Source of the DNA: Corynebacterium urogenitale | Lineage (GTDB): Bacteria; Actinomycetota; Actinomycetes; Mycobacteriales; Mycobacteriaceae | NCBI RefSeq assembly: GCF_009026825.1 | Contig: NZ_CP045032.1 | Location: 992,001 to 1,056,000 of the forward strand | Length of the DNA: 64,000 bases | Direction of reading: 5' to 3' | Shown: positions 30,376 to 39,101 of the stretch, one piece after another | Numbering within the stretch: position 1 is the stretch's first letter | How the letters are laid out: each line of letters opens with the position of its first letter | Made by a program: the position numbers and the translations under genes | The notes under the pieces: generated by a model | The model's database searches: none | What the model was told of the DNA's origin: nothing | Seen by the model: only the letters and a program-made list of their open reading frames with translations

Positions 30376-30433
30376 GAGGTGGGTGCGGGGTATGTTCAGT
30401 TTTCTGAATGTGCCTCGCACTCACCTCTTTTCT
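30376..30433 (+). terminator. rrn operon terminator
   Basis: A long hairpin: GAGGTGGGTGCG pairs with CGCACTCACCTC (one G-T), an inner TTCAG/CTGAA closes the loop, and TTTTCT follows. Ends the 16S-23S-5S transcript 12 nt after 5S. Confidence 0.9.
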
Positions 30434-30455
30434 ATGCCCAAAAAATCGGCCAGGT

Positions 30456-30483
30456 GTGCATGGATTCATGCACGTTCTACAAT
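30456..30483 (+). promoter_or_regulatory. operator-like palindrome and -10 box before the TPR gene
   Basis: GTGCATG-GATT-CATGCAC (30456-30473) is a perfect 7-bp inverted repeat, followed 4 nt later by TACAAT (30478-30483), a good -10. A repressor bound here would cover the -35/spacer region. Confidence 0.4.
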
Positions 30484-30519
30484 GGGTCGAACGTTAATTT
30501 CACAGTGAGAGGATCTCGC

Positions 30520-31626
30520 ATGTCTGAGCACTCCGGCGGTCGCGGCGGCCGAGGACATGGTGCCGGTAATCGGCGCCCCAACGGTAACTCCCGAGGCAAC
30601 GGAGTAAATCGAGGGTTCAAGAGCCATCGCAACGGCGATGGACAGCGTGGGTTCTCCGGCGGCGGACGCGGTCGTTCTTCCCGTGACGCCGACGCTTCTC
30701 GTGAGAACGGTCGTCGTCGTTTCAGCGGGGGTGACGATAAGCGGGGCGGTTACCGCCGGGGTGATGACAAGCGCGATGCTCGCCGCGACGACCGTCGTGG
30801 CGGTCAGAATTCTCGTGGAGAGGGTCGTCGCTCGAATGATCGTCGCCAAGGTTCTGGAAAGTTCCGTAAGTCGAACCGTGGTGGGGTTAATCGTGCGCAT
30901 CATTCTGGTCCTCAGCGCTCCGGGTACCGTGAAGAGCGGCTGAATAAGCGTTTGAACGAGCCAGCCATTCCAGCTGATGTGGATCCACGGGAACTCGATC
31001 CTTCTGTGCGGCAGGAACTTCGAAGCCTGTCGAAGGACAATGCTGACATGGTGGCCAAGCATCTCATCATGGTGGCCACATTGCTTGACGAAGATCCAGA
31101 AAAGGCGCTCGTACATGCTCGTGCTGCCAAAGACCGTGCTGGACGTGTGTCAGTAGCTCGCGAAACGAACGGTATTGCTGCCTACCATGCTGGTGAATGG
31201 AAGGAAGCAATCTCCGAACTCCGTGCCTCCCGTCGTATGTCTGGCGGTCCTGGCTTGCTGGCCGTATTGGCCGACGCCGAACGGGGTCTTGGTCGCCCAG
31301 AGAAGGCGCTGGACGTTGCGCGTGAAGATGGCGCGGAGGACCTTGATCCTGAGTCGAAGATTGAGCTGGCGATCGTCGTTGCCGGCGCTCACCATGACCT
31401 TGGTGATAACGACGAGGCACTTTTCGCTATTGAAGAGGTTCTCTCCATTGAGGATGTTCCTGACGTTTCCCGACTGCGGGTGTCATACGCCTACGCGGAT
31501 GCACTCGTGCTAGCCGGCCGAAAAGCCGAGGCTATCGAGTGGTTCGAACGGGCTGCAGAGCTCGACCACGGCGATCTCATGGACATTCCCGATCGTCTCG
31601 CGGAACTCCAGTCTGAAAGTGAGTAA
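30520..31626 (+). CDS. TPR protein with Arg/Gly-rich disordered N-terminus
   Basis: 368 residues in two clear parts. Residues 1 to about 145 are almost only Arg, Gly, Asp, Asn and Ser, with many RGG/RRGD-type units (RGGRGH, GGGRGRSSR, GGYRRGDDKR), i.e. an intrinsically disordered, strongly basic segment of the kind that binds RNA. Residues ~160-368 are helical TPR-like repeats (ALVHARAAKDRAGRV, AAYHAGEWKEAISELR, EALFAIEEVLS, AEAIEWFERAAEL). It is the counterpart of Rv1691 by position. ATG 30520 has GAGAGGA at good spacing; in-frame codons back to 30379 overlap the rrn terminator and are rejected. Function unknown; RNA-linked role is inference from composition and from neighbours. Confidence 0.85.
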   Translation: MSEHSGGRGGRGHGAGNRRPNGNSRGNGVNRGFKSHRNGDGQRGFSGGGRGRSSRDADASRENGRRRFSGGDDKRGGYRRGDDKRDARRDDRRGGQNSRGEGRRSNDRRQGSGKFRKSNRGGVNRAHHSGPQRSGYREERLNKRLNEPAIPADVDPRELDPSVRQELRSLSKDNADMVAKHLIMVATLLDEDPEKALVHARAAKDRAGRVSVARETNGIAAYHAGEWKEAISELRASRRMSGGPGLLAVLADAERGLGRPEKALDVAREDGAEDLDPESKIELAIVVAGAHHDLGDNDEALFAIEEVLSIEDVPDVSRLRVSYAYADALVLAGRKAEAIEWFERAAELDHGDLMDIPDRLAELQSESE

Positions 31627-31631
31627 TACCA

Positions 31632-32624
31632 ATGTCTCTGGCGCTGCTTGATAGCTACGATGCGATCCTTGCCGATCTCGACGGAACAGTCTTCGAGGGC
31701 GGCAGGCCCGTTATCGGCGCGGCTGAAGGATTGTCTGGTCGCAAGGTCATGTATGTGACCAACAATGCTTCTCGTGCCCCAGAGGATGTTGCTGCGCACC
31801 TCTCATCTCTCGGGTTCTCAACACTGCCCGAACAAGTTCTCACCAGCGCTGAGGCCGCTTGTACCCTAGGCCGAGAACTCGTACCGGATGAGGATGCCCG
31901 CGCTTTTGTCATCGGTGCCGATTCTTTCCGTGAGCTCGCTCGCCGTGCCGGTTTCACGGTGGTGGATTCTGCCGATGAGCAACCCCACATCGTTTTCCAA
32001 GGACACAGTCCAGAAAACAATTGGGCATTGCTGTCTGAAGGGGCTCTCGCTATCCGTAGGGGTGCGAAGTATGTGGCCTCTAATCTTGATACGACCTTGC
32101 CTTCAGAACGCGGTCTGCTTGTGGGTAATGGCTCGATGGTTGCTGCGGTCGTCAGTGCTACCGGTGTGGAGCCCGTCAGTGCCGGTAAACCAGGCCCTGA
32201 AATGTTTCGCGTTGCCGCACAACGGCTGGGGGCGCAAAAGCCGCTCGTGGTAGGTGATCGCCTTAATACAGATATCGCCGGTGGCATTGCTGCTGGGATG
32301 GATACTCTGTGCACGATCACGGGAGTCTCAGGCCACCGCGAACTCCTGTCCACGCCATACCGCCCGACATTCATCGCTGCTAATATGCGCGATCATCTTC
32401 CCGGCTGGACCGCTGAAATCCAATCGGGTACCGGGACCGCGCGCGTCACCGTGGTTGTGCACAGCGGTTCGACGAGTGACGACGTCACTCTCATGGCGGC
32501 TGAGGCTGTTGCTGCAGCTGCACCCGCCGTTTGGTCCCAACTGGATCAGGGAATTGCTATCGAAGAGATACTTATCACGGGTGCTGATGATGCTGCTGCG
32601 GCAGCTCTCGAGGCTTGGCGTTAG
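31632..32624 (+). CDS. HAD-IIA family phosphatase (glycerol-3-phosphate phosphatase-like)
   Basis: A 330-residue HAD hydrolase with the catalytic DLDGT (Asp15 nucleophile, Asp17 acid), motif II VTNNASR and the C-terminal VGDRLNTDIAGGIAAGMDTL. The large C2-type cap places it in subclass IIA with NagD/PGP enzymes. Its orthologue by position in M. tuberculosis (Rv1692) is described as a D,L-glycerol-3-phosphate phosphatase. After the motif there is an unusual ~75-residue extension (TVVVHSGSTSDDV onward). Only 5 nt after the TPR gene. Confidence 0.9.
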   Translation: MSLALLDSYDAILADLDGTVFEGGRPVIGAAEGLSGRKVMYVTNNASRAPEDVAAHLSSLGFSTLPEQVLTSAEAACTLGRELVPDEDARAFVIGADSFRELARRAGFTVVDSADEQPHIVFQGHSPENNWALLSEGALAIRRGAKYVASNLDTTLPSERGLLVGNGSMVAAVVSATGVEPVSAGKPGPEMFRVAAQRLGAQKPLVVGDRLNTDIAGGIAAGMDTLCTITGVSGHRELLSTPYRPTFIAANMRDHLPGWTAEIQSGTGTARVTVVVHSGSTSDDVTLMAAEAVAAAAPAVWSQLDQGIAIEEILITGADDAAAAALEAWR

Positions 32625-32630
32625 GAACAC

Positions 32631-32831
32631 ATGGACGGAATGAACCCAGCTCTTGTGGCGGATGCGCATCGGCGTCGTCAGGAGGAAGAAAGCAAGTCGC
32701 TTGAACAGCGCCAGGAGGAACTGACGGCGGCTGTTGACGCGCTGCTAGCGCGAGACGTTCAGGGTGCCGACGAGGTCGAGGTGCTAGAGGAAGCCCACCG
32801 TCTGGTCAATGATGCTCTCGGACGCGGCTAG
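32631..32831 (+). CDS. small conserved actinobacterial protein (Rv1693-like position)
   Basis: 66 residues, charged, probably one long helix (Glu/Gln/Ala-rich EEESKSLEQRQEEL and EVEVLEEAHRLVNDALG). No domain recognised. It lies 6 nt after the HAD gene and 13 nt before tlyA, the same place as Rv1693, so it is very likely real. Function unknown. Confidence 0.75.
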   Translation: MDGMNPALVADAHRRRQEEESKSLEQRQEELTAAVDALLARDVQGADEVEVLEEAHRLVNDALGRG

Positions 32832-32844
32832 GGGCTGAACACAT

Positions 32845-33678
32845 ATGGCGAAAAAGGGTCAGAGGTTGCAGCGGCTCGACGCTGAACTTGTCAAACGCAA
32901 GATTGCCCGTAGTCGTGAGCACGCCCAGGAGATGATCAAGGCTGGCCGGGTGACAGTCAACGGGATGGCTGCACGCAAGCCAGCTACCGGAGTCGATGGC
33001 AATGTCTCCATCAAGGTCGCGGAATCGGAAGATGACCGCTGGGCATCGCGTGGCGCGCACAAGCTTTTGGGTGCGCTGGCGGCTTTCGAGCCACAGGGGT
33101 TGAGCCTCGAAGGCAAAACTGTTCTGGACGCCGGGGCTTCCACCGGCGGATTTACCGACGTATGCCTCGATCGTGGTGTCGCTAAAGTCTACGCCGTGGA
33201 TGTGGGCTATGGGCAGCTCGTCTGGCGCCTACAAAACGATGAGCGAGTGGATGTGCACGATCGGACCAATGTGCGCACCCTCACTCCGGAAATCCTCGGT
33301 GGACAGGCAGATGCCATGGTGGGGGATTTGTCTTTCATATCCATCGAACTCGTTTTACCGGCCTTGGCGGAATGCGTTCGCGAAGGCGGCGATCTGCTGC
33401 CGATGGTAAAACCCCAGTTCGAGGTCGGGAAAGACCGCTTGGGTCACGGCGGTGTGGTTCGCAGCACCGAGTTACGCGCCGAGGTGACTAAGAACATCGC
33501 CGTCGCGGCAATGAAGTATGGTTTATCAACGAAGGGTGTTGTGGCTTCGCCGCTGCCTGGCCCGAGCGGGAACGTTGAATACTTCCTGTGGTTGGTGAAG
33601 GACGGCGGAGCGACAATGCCGACTCCCGACCAGCTCGATTCGATGATCTCCACGGCAATTAAGGAGGGCCCTCAATGA
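32845..33678 (+). CDS. tlyA: TlyA-family 16S/23S rRNA 2'-O-methyltransferase
   Basis: 277 residues: an N-terminal S4 RNA-binding domain (about 5-65, RLDAELVKRKIARSREHAQE) and an FtsJ-like Rossmann methyltransferase (VLDAGASTGGFTDVCL SAM motif, then DLSFIS and VKPQFE). In mycobacteria TlyA methylates C1409 of 16S and C1920 of 23S rRNA and its loss gives capreomycin resistance; older annotations call it a hemolysin. ATG 32845. It overlaps nadK by 4 nt (ATGA). Confidence 0.95.
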   Translation: MAKKGQRLQRLDAELVKRKIARSREHAQEMIKAGRVTVNGMAARKPATGVDGNVSIKVAESEDDRWASRGAHKLLGALAAFEPQGLSLEGKTVLDAGASTGGFTDVCLDRGVAKVYAVDVGYGQLVWRLQNDERVDVHDRTNVRTLTPEILGGQADAMVGDLSFISIELVLPALAECVREGGDLLPMVKPQFEVGKDRLGHGGVVRSTELRAEVTKNIAVAAMKYGLSTKGVVASPLPGPSGNVEYFLWLVKDGGATMPTPDQLDSMISTAIKEGPQ

Positions 33679-34586
33679 CGGAGAACCGTGAGGTGCTGCT
33701 AGTTGCGCACACCGGTGTCCACGAAAACTTGGGGCTCGCGGCAGAAGCCGCCCAGCGCCTGAAGGATGGTGGCATCGATGTGCGCGTGATGGCGACTGCG
33801 GATCCCGCCCCCGTGGCGCGGCACGAGATCCTGGGCCGATTCAAAAGGTTTGGCCACACTCGTGAGGCGGCGACTGGCGTGGAGCTTGTCCTCGTCCTTG
33901 GTGGCGATGGAACCTTCCTCCGCGCAGCAGATATTGCTCATTCCGCGGATGTTCCGGTGCTTGGTGTTAATATGGGCCATATTGGCTTCCTCGCCGAGTG
34001 GGAGCAAGAATCCTTGCAGGAAGCGATTGACCGCGTTATCGACAAGGACTACCACGTTGAAGACCGTATGACACTGTCCATCACGGTTCGCGATGGTGAT
34101 GGTCGTGTGCTCGGCACCGGTTGGGCCCTCAACGAGTGTTCGGTAGAAAACCTCAACCGCCAGGGTGTCTTGGACACGATTCTGGAGATTGATCAGCGTC
34201 CAGTATCGTCTTTCGGCTGCGACGGTGTCTTGGTATCCACTCCCACTGGATCCACCGCGTATGCTTTTTCTGCTGGTGGTCCCGTGTTGTGGCCGGAGCT
34301 GGACGCGATCCTCGTGGTGCCATCCAACGCCCATGCATTGTTTAGCCGTCCGCTGGTCGTCTCGCCGAATTCCTCCGTCGCGGTGGAGACCAATCCGATG
34401 ACTTCGCCGGCTACTGCAGTGATGGATGGTTTCCGCCAGATCCACATGCCGCCAGGGGCTCGCGTGGAGATTCGCCGCGGGCCTCAGCCCGTGCGCTGGG
34501 TGCGCCTCGATTCAGCACCGTTCACGGATCGCCTGGTCAACAAGTTCCGTTTGCCTGTCACCGGTTGGAGGGGTCCACGCCACTAG
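33675..34586 (+). CDS. nadK: NAD kinase
   Basis: 303 residues. Makes NADP from NAD with ATP or polyphosphate. The GGDGT motif is at residues 76-80, the NE motif (LNECSVEN) and the GSTAYAFSAGGP loop are present. Start overlaps the tlyA stop; recN begins 1 nt after its stop, so tlyA-nadK-recN are tightly coupled. Confidence 0.97.
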   Translation: MTENREVLLVAHTGVHENLGLAAEAAQRLKDGGIDVRVMATADPAPVARHEILGRFKRFGHTREAATGVELVLVLGGDGTFLRAADIAHSADVPVLGVNMGHIGFLAEWEQESLQEAIDRVIDKDYHVEDRMTLSITVRDGDGRVLGTGWALNECSVENLNRQGVLDTILEIDQRPVSSFGCDGVLVSTPTGSTAYAFSAGGPVLWPELDAILVVPSNAHALFSRPLVVSPNSSVAVETNPMTSPATAVMDGFRQIHMPPGARVEIRRGPQPVRWVRLDSAPFTDRLVNKFRLPVTGWRGPRH

Positions 34587-34587
34587 T

Positions 34588-36261
34588 ATGCTGCACGAAC
34601 TCAATATCCGGAATCTCGGTGTTATCGAGGAAACGACAGCCGAATTCGATTCCGGCCTGACCGTAGTTACTGGCGAAACTGGCGCGGGTAAGACCATGGT
34701 GGTCACCAGTCTGCGCCTGCTGTCCGGCCATCGCGCCGATGCCTCCCGTGTCCGCTCTGGTGCAGACCGCGCCGTCGTCGAAGGTGTCTTTTCTTTCGAC
34801 GCCAGCAGGTCCCCAGAGATCGCTGATCTTGTCGAGGAGATTGGTGGGTACGTGGATGAAGGGGAGATTATCGCTTCGCGCACTGTCACCTCTGCCGGCC
34901 GCTCACGCGCCCACTTGGCGGGAAAGACTGTTGCCGCCGGTGTGCTCGGCGACTTCTCGGCTGGAGTGATCACGATCCATGGGCAAAACGATCAACTGCG
35001 TCTCATTGATCCGGTCAAGCAGTTGTCTGCCGTGGATGAGTTTGCTGGTACCGGCGCGCTGGTGGCGTCATATCAGGAAAAACGGGCGACTTGGCTGAAC
35101 CTGGACAAAGACCTGCAGCGCCGTGTGAAAGCAAAGCGCGAGTTGGCTCTGGAAACGGAAACACTGCAGCGGGCACTAGAGACGATCGATGAGATCGATC
35201 CGCAGCCGGGGGAGGATGAGGAGCTCAAGCTTTCCATCACGCGCTTGCAGGCTGCCGATGATTTGCGTGCGCAGATGGGGCTCGCCCTCGGGGCGATCGA
35301 TGGATCCGCGGGCGATCTGGACATGGATGCGGCGACCGCGGTGGATTTGGTCGGCCAAGCGGAAAACGCTTTACGTAGCGATGATGAACAGCTGAACGCT
35401 TTGGCCGATAGGTTGGCGGAGGTCAATACTCTGCTGAGTGATATCGCGATGGAGGTTGGGCAGGCTCTGGCGGACGTTCCAGATCCCGATGAACTGGAGG
35501 GTTTGCTGGAACGCCAGGCCCAACTGCGGGAGCTCAGGAAATTCGCCGTGGATGTCGATGGTGCGATCGCCTGGCGCGAGGAGGCCCGACAGCGGCTGGC
35601 TTCGATTGACGTTTCCGGAGAAGCGATTGAGAAGCTCAGGGCTCAGGTGGAGGAAGCCCGTACGTCGATGATGGCAGAGGGTGAAGCTTTGTCGTCCGAG
35701 CGCAAGGCGGCGGCGAAGAAATTCGGTGCTGCCGTGACCAAGGAGATCAAGGGGCTGCATATGGCCGCGGAGATCCGGGTAGATATCCGTCAGGGGGAGC
35801 CTGGGCCGCACGGCTTGGATGAGGTCGAATTCCAGCTGGTGCAAGGCGGGCACGCGAATGCCTTGGGTTCGAGCGCATCCGGCGGTGAGCTTTCCCGCGT
35901 CATGTTGGCTCTGGAGGTGATCCTCGCTGGTAAGGGCCGGACGATGGTCTTCGACGAAGTTGATGCCGGTGTGGGTGGTAAAGCAGCAGTGGAGATCGGC
36001 CGGCGGCTAGCGCGATTGGCTGTCGATAATCAGGTGATTGTGGTGACGCACTTGCCTCAGGTGGCGGCGTTTGCCGACGCACATGCCTACGTTGCTAAGG
36101 ATGCGACGGATACGTCTGTCACCAGTTCCGTCAAGCTCTTGGATGACGGTGAGCGGGTAGATGAGCTGAGCCGGATGCTGGCGGGCTTGGAATCCGAGAC
36201 GGGTCGCGCACATGCGGAAGAGTTGCTCACCATGGCACAGGAGTACCGCGAGAGCCTGTAG
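34588..36261 (+). CDS. recN: DNA repair protein RecN
   Basis: An SMC-like ATPase acting in double-strand break repair. 557 residues from ATG 34588, normal length. Walker A GETGAGKT at residues 29-36, a central coiled coil (~150-370, Leu/Ala/Glu/Arg-rich), ABC signature ASGGELSRVMLALE and Walker B VFDEVDAGVGG. An upstream in-frame extension to 34426 lies inside nadK and is not used. No SOS box was recognised directly upstream, as expected for an internal operon gene. Confidence 0.97.
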   Translation: MLHELNIRNLGVIEETTAEFDSGLTVVTGETGAGKTMVVTSLRLLSGHRADASRVRSGADRAVVEGVFSFDASRSPEIADLVEEIGGYVDEGEIIASRTVTSAGRSRAHLAGKTVAAGVLGDFSAGVITIHGQNDQLRLIDPVKQLSAVDEFAGTGALVASYQEKRATWLNLDKDLQRRVKAKRELALETETLQRALETIDEIDPQPGEDEELKLSITRLQAADDLRAQMGLALGAIDGSAGDLDMDAATAVDLVGQAENALRSDDEQLNALADRLAEVNTLLSDIAMEVGQALADVPDPDELEGLLERQAQLRELRKFAVDVDGAIAWREEARQRLASIDVSGEAIEKLRAQVEEARTSMMAEGEALSSERKAAAKKFGAAVTKEIKGLHMAAEIRVDIRQGEPGPHGLDEVEFQLVQGGHANALGSSASGGELSRVMLALEVILAGKGRTMVFDEVDAGVGGKAAVEIGRRLARLAVDNQVIVVTHLPQVAAFADAHAYVAKDATDTSVTSSVKLLDDGERVDELSRMLAGLESETGRAHAEELLTMAQEYRESL

Positions 36262-36438
36262 AGGTGCTGCGACCTGCGCTGAAAGAACGCTGAAAAATTT
36301 TTCGTTTTTCGTGTGGCGCCAATCATTAGTTTCTGACTAAAATCTTCTGACAGGTGGGGATTTTGACCTGAAGATCAGGGGAGGGGTTCCTACCTGACAG
36401 GATGTTTCCAAGACCTGTGGGGAAGGCAGTTAGGGAAG

Positions 36439-37221
36439 ATGGGGAACTTCATCCAACGATGGGACCGCACGTGGGGAAAGAATGTCCTTGTTGCTGTTTC
36501 CGTAGCGGTGCTGGGAGGGGGCGCTGCTGGTTGTGGTGTAGTTGCAACTGATGTGTCTGCTCATTCGCAGGGGGATTCGTCCGAGCCGGAGGGGGAAAAG
36601 AATAATTCAACTCCGGTGGTGACGGAGGATGGGCGGATGCTCAAACCAGACGGATATGTGGGGCTCTGGTTTGAAACCGAACCCACGGATCCTTGGGAAC
36701 ATTATGTCTGGCTCTCCCAGAAGTACGTAGGGGATCCCGTACACCTGGGGGAGCTGGGCCCTGGCGAAGCGCACGATAATTTTGTGGGCGAGCCAGATAT
36801 CTGTAGCGACGAAGTGATCGCGAGGATGAAAGAAATCGGCTTCGAGGGAGGGCCTGGGATTGATGAGCCGAGACTGAGGAGTTGCGACTTCGAGTACAGA
36901 ACCGAGCCAGATCAGATTTTTCCAGGTCGCTTTTCGATCAATCAACCGGTGGACGATGGGGAGAACAATATGGGGGCGCCGGTAGTTCACGACTTTGGGC
37001 CTGGGGCAGATCGAGTTTTGTATGACTTAGATCCTCAATCGGAGGATGATCTTTCCTATGTCTCAATTGGCAGGATCTCCGGATCGAATCACCGGGTGAT
37101 TCTTGCCACTGATGAAGGATTCAAATCGGAAGGCGCCGTCGATGCCTTCCAGAGGGCCTATTTTGGCTTCATGATTACGAAAAATTTGGGGATACTGGAG
37201 GGGAAAAATGATCAAGTTTGA
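36439..37221 (+). CDS. putative DUF3558-like secreted lipoprotein
   Basis: 260 residues. N-terminal signal peptide with KNVLVAVSVAVLGGGAAGC; the AAGC is an acceptable lipobox, so Cys32 would be lipidated. The mature part has a low-complexity Ser/Glu stretch, then a folded domain with two cysteines (DICSDEVIARMKEIGF and LRSCDFEY). Paired cysteines around such helix/strand segments are the pattern of DUF3558, mycobacterial/actinomycete lipoproteins often found with ESX/PPE-type genes. Assignment is by eye only. It overlaps the next gene by 14 nt, so both are co-expressed. GC is lower than in recN, and the pair is not part of the usual recN-steA neighbourhood. Confidence 0.65.
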   Translation: MGNFIQRWDRTWGKNVLVAVSVAVLGGGAAGCGVVATDVSAHSQGDSSEPEGEKNNSTPVVTEDGRMLKPDGYVGLWFETEPTDPWEHYVWLSQKYVGDPVHLGELGPGEAHDNFVGEPDICSDEVIARMKEIGFEGGPGIDEPRLRSCDFEYRTEPDQIFPGRFSINQPVDDGENNMGAPVVHDFGPGADRVLYDLDPQSEDDLSYVSIGRISGSNHRVILATDEGFKSEGAVDAFQRAYFGFMITKNLGILEGKNDQV

Positions 37222-38965
37222 TCTTCGAGGATTAAATAAAGTTTCGAGTTCGTTGAAGTCTTCGCATGAGGCGTTATCGACTATTTCGCGTCTAGGATTG
37301 ACGGAAAATATTTTCACAACTGCACCTTCATTGAACAATGCTTATGTTCAACATGTTTCATTCTATAAGGGTCAACCAGGATCGGCCGCAAATGTTATCG
37401 AGAATCTGAAATCAGATATTGACTGGCTTCAAAACATGTTCTCGAACCACGTGGAGGCTTTCGATCTGCAGGACCAACTCGGGGGTGCGACTTTCAAAAG
37501 GATGGGGTCGGGGATTGAGGAAAGAGACCAGGTCGCCTCTGTTGAGATGCCTGCCCGCGATTTCAAGCCGATTGACAATCTGCTGTATACCACGCCCACC
37601 GCTGTGGTTGAGGCCACTACGCCTCTGGCAGCGCTGATGGCGATGTTCGAAGCTGATGATTCCGGTCCAATCAGGCTGGCAGCGGAGTGGAATCGAGCCG
37701 GCAACGACCTTGTGAACTCCATGACCCAGTTACAGCAGGCATCAACTGCTCTGGGAGCTTCCGCCGAGGGCTATTCCTTCGATATGGCTCGTAGTGCCAT
37801 CGAATCTGTCGTGAAAACTGGCACCACAGTGGGAAATAATGCCGTGCTCATGGCCACTTCCATCGGGGAGTTTCCGTCTGTCCGCATTGCCAACCTCAAT
37901 GCGCTGCGAGCCATTCAGGCCACCACTGCAACTATCACCGAGCCCGCAGCGCGACTCGCGGCTGAACAGAGTGCAGTGACGACCTTTGTGTCCACGCAAT
38001 TGCAGCCTTCACTAGAACTCCTGCGCCCGCCAGTGGCCAACCTCGGTGTGCCGGTTGTGGGGCATACAGGAGGTGGCAGCTTGGAGCCATCCACAGCAGG
38101 ACAATCCTCGAGCCCCACCGCAATTCATAGTCCGGCTGGTGGAACACTCACGACGACACAAGCTGGCGCCAACAACCTCGGGGCAGAAGCCGCACAAGCT
38201 GCGGCGAAAGCCCCGAACCCTACGGGTACTGTCGCGCCAGCATCCGCCGCTCATACTGCAGTGTCTCCAGCTGGGGCCACCGCAACACCAGTTAAACCTA
38301 TGGTGACGGCCACCGCTAGTGTTCCGACGACCGCTGGAAATACGTTCGACGGTGCGCTCACTACACGTCCTGCCGGCCTCAACGCCACCGTCAATGGTGG
38401 GGTTACCTCACCACTAACGCGTCAAGGAGGAGATGGAGGTCGGCAGCAAGGTGGCGTCGGACGAAAGGGCGGACCCGTGAATAGACCGGGAGCGAGTGGT
38501 CGTGGGCCTGTTCTACCGCAGCTGCCTTGGCAAGCTCAGTCCAGAGGAACACAACCTCAACCCCTGCCAGCTACGAATAATCACGGAGGCAGCACAAACA
38601 ACCGATGGGCCAGTGGGGTCGCCAATAATCCAGTTCACGGCGGAACTGGCCGTGGCGGCATGATGAGCGTCCCAGGCGCTGGCGGCCAGACCACGGGAGC
38701 TCAAGGTGCGGTGGCCAATGGGCATGGGCGAGGTGGCATGTTTGGCAGTGCAGGTCACGGAGCGGCGGTAGGCCCTCACCAGGGCAGGCCGTCACAGGGT
38801 GCTCGAGGGGCTGGAACGCTACTTGGTGGGCATCCAAATGCGCGCAATGCCAAGGCTTCACATGGCATCTTCGGCAAGGGCACGTGGGCGCGTGGGGTCG
38901 GAGAGTATTTCCGGCGCGAATTCCTCGGTGAACGGAAGCGGACAGTCAAGGAGGTCATTCGATAG
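37208..38965 (+). CDS. large helical protein with Gly/Ala/Pro-rich tail, possible type VII substrate
   Basis: 585 residues, not a recognised family. Residues 1-270 look helical, with WXG100/PPE-like features: DWLQNMFSNHVEAFDLQD near 75 and AAEWNRAGNDLVNSMTQL near 160. There is no signal peptide. Residues ~275-560 are low complexity: Ala/Thr/Pro first, then Gly/Gln/Arg/Asn-rich (GGMMSVPGAGG, GRGGMFGSAGHG). The last ~40 residues are basic and helical (EYFRREFLGERKRTVKEV). This architecture resembles actinomycete PPE-like ESX-associated proteins, which are often adjacent to DUF3558 lipoproteins. The start of the gene is AT-rich while the tail is GC-rich. It could alternatively be a wall-associated or surface protein. 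Function unknown. Confidence 0.7.
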   Translation: MIKFDLRGLNKVSSSLKSSHEALSTISRLGLTENIFTTAPSLNNAYVQHVSFYKGQPGSAANVIENLKSDIDWLQNMFSNHVEAFDLQDQLGGATFKRMGSGIEERDQVASVEMPARDFKPIDNLLYTTPTAVVEATTPLAALMAMFEADDSGPIRLAAEWNRAGNDLVNSMTQLQQASTALGASAEGYSFDMARSAIESVVKTGTTVGNNAVLMATSIGEFPSVRIANLNALRAIQATTATITEPAARLAAEQSAVTTFVSTQLQPSLELLRPPVANLGVPVVGHTGGGSLEPSTAGQSSSPTAIHSPAGGTLTTTQAGANNLGAEAAQAAAKAPNPTGTVAPASAAHTAVSPAGATATPVKPMVTATASVPTTAGNTFDGALTTRPAGLNATVNGGVTSPLTRQGGDGGRQQGGVGRKGGPVNRPGASGRGPVLPQLPWQAQSRGTQPQPLPATNNHGGSTNNRWASGVANNPVHGGTGRGGMMSVPGAGGQTTGAQGAVANGHGRGGMFGSAGHGAAVGPHQGRPSQGARGAGTLLGGHPNARNAKASHGIFGKGTWARGVGEYFRREFLGERKRTVKEVIR

Positions 38966-39101
38966 TCCCGGACCGCCAATCCTTCACTACGATCACGGTG
39001 GTTACGCGAAGGCGGGCGATCCTCGGGGCGGACATTTAGGCGTGAGAAACCGTTGCGCTTCGGCGCGCCTACCGCAACATTAGTCACACATGTAACAAAA
39101 T

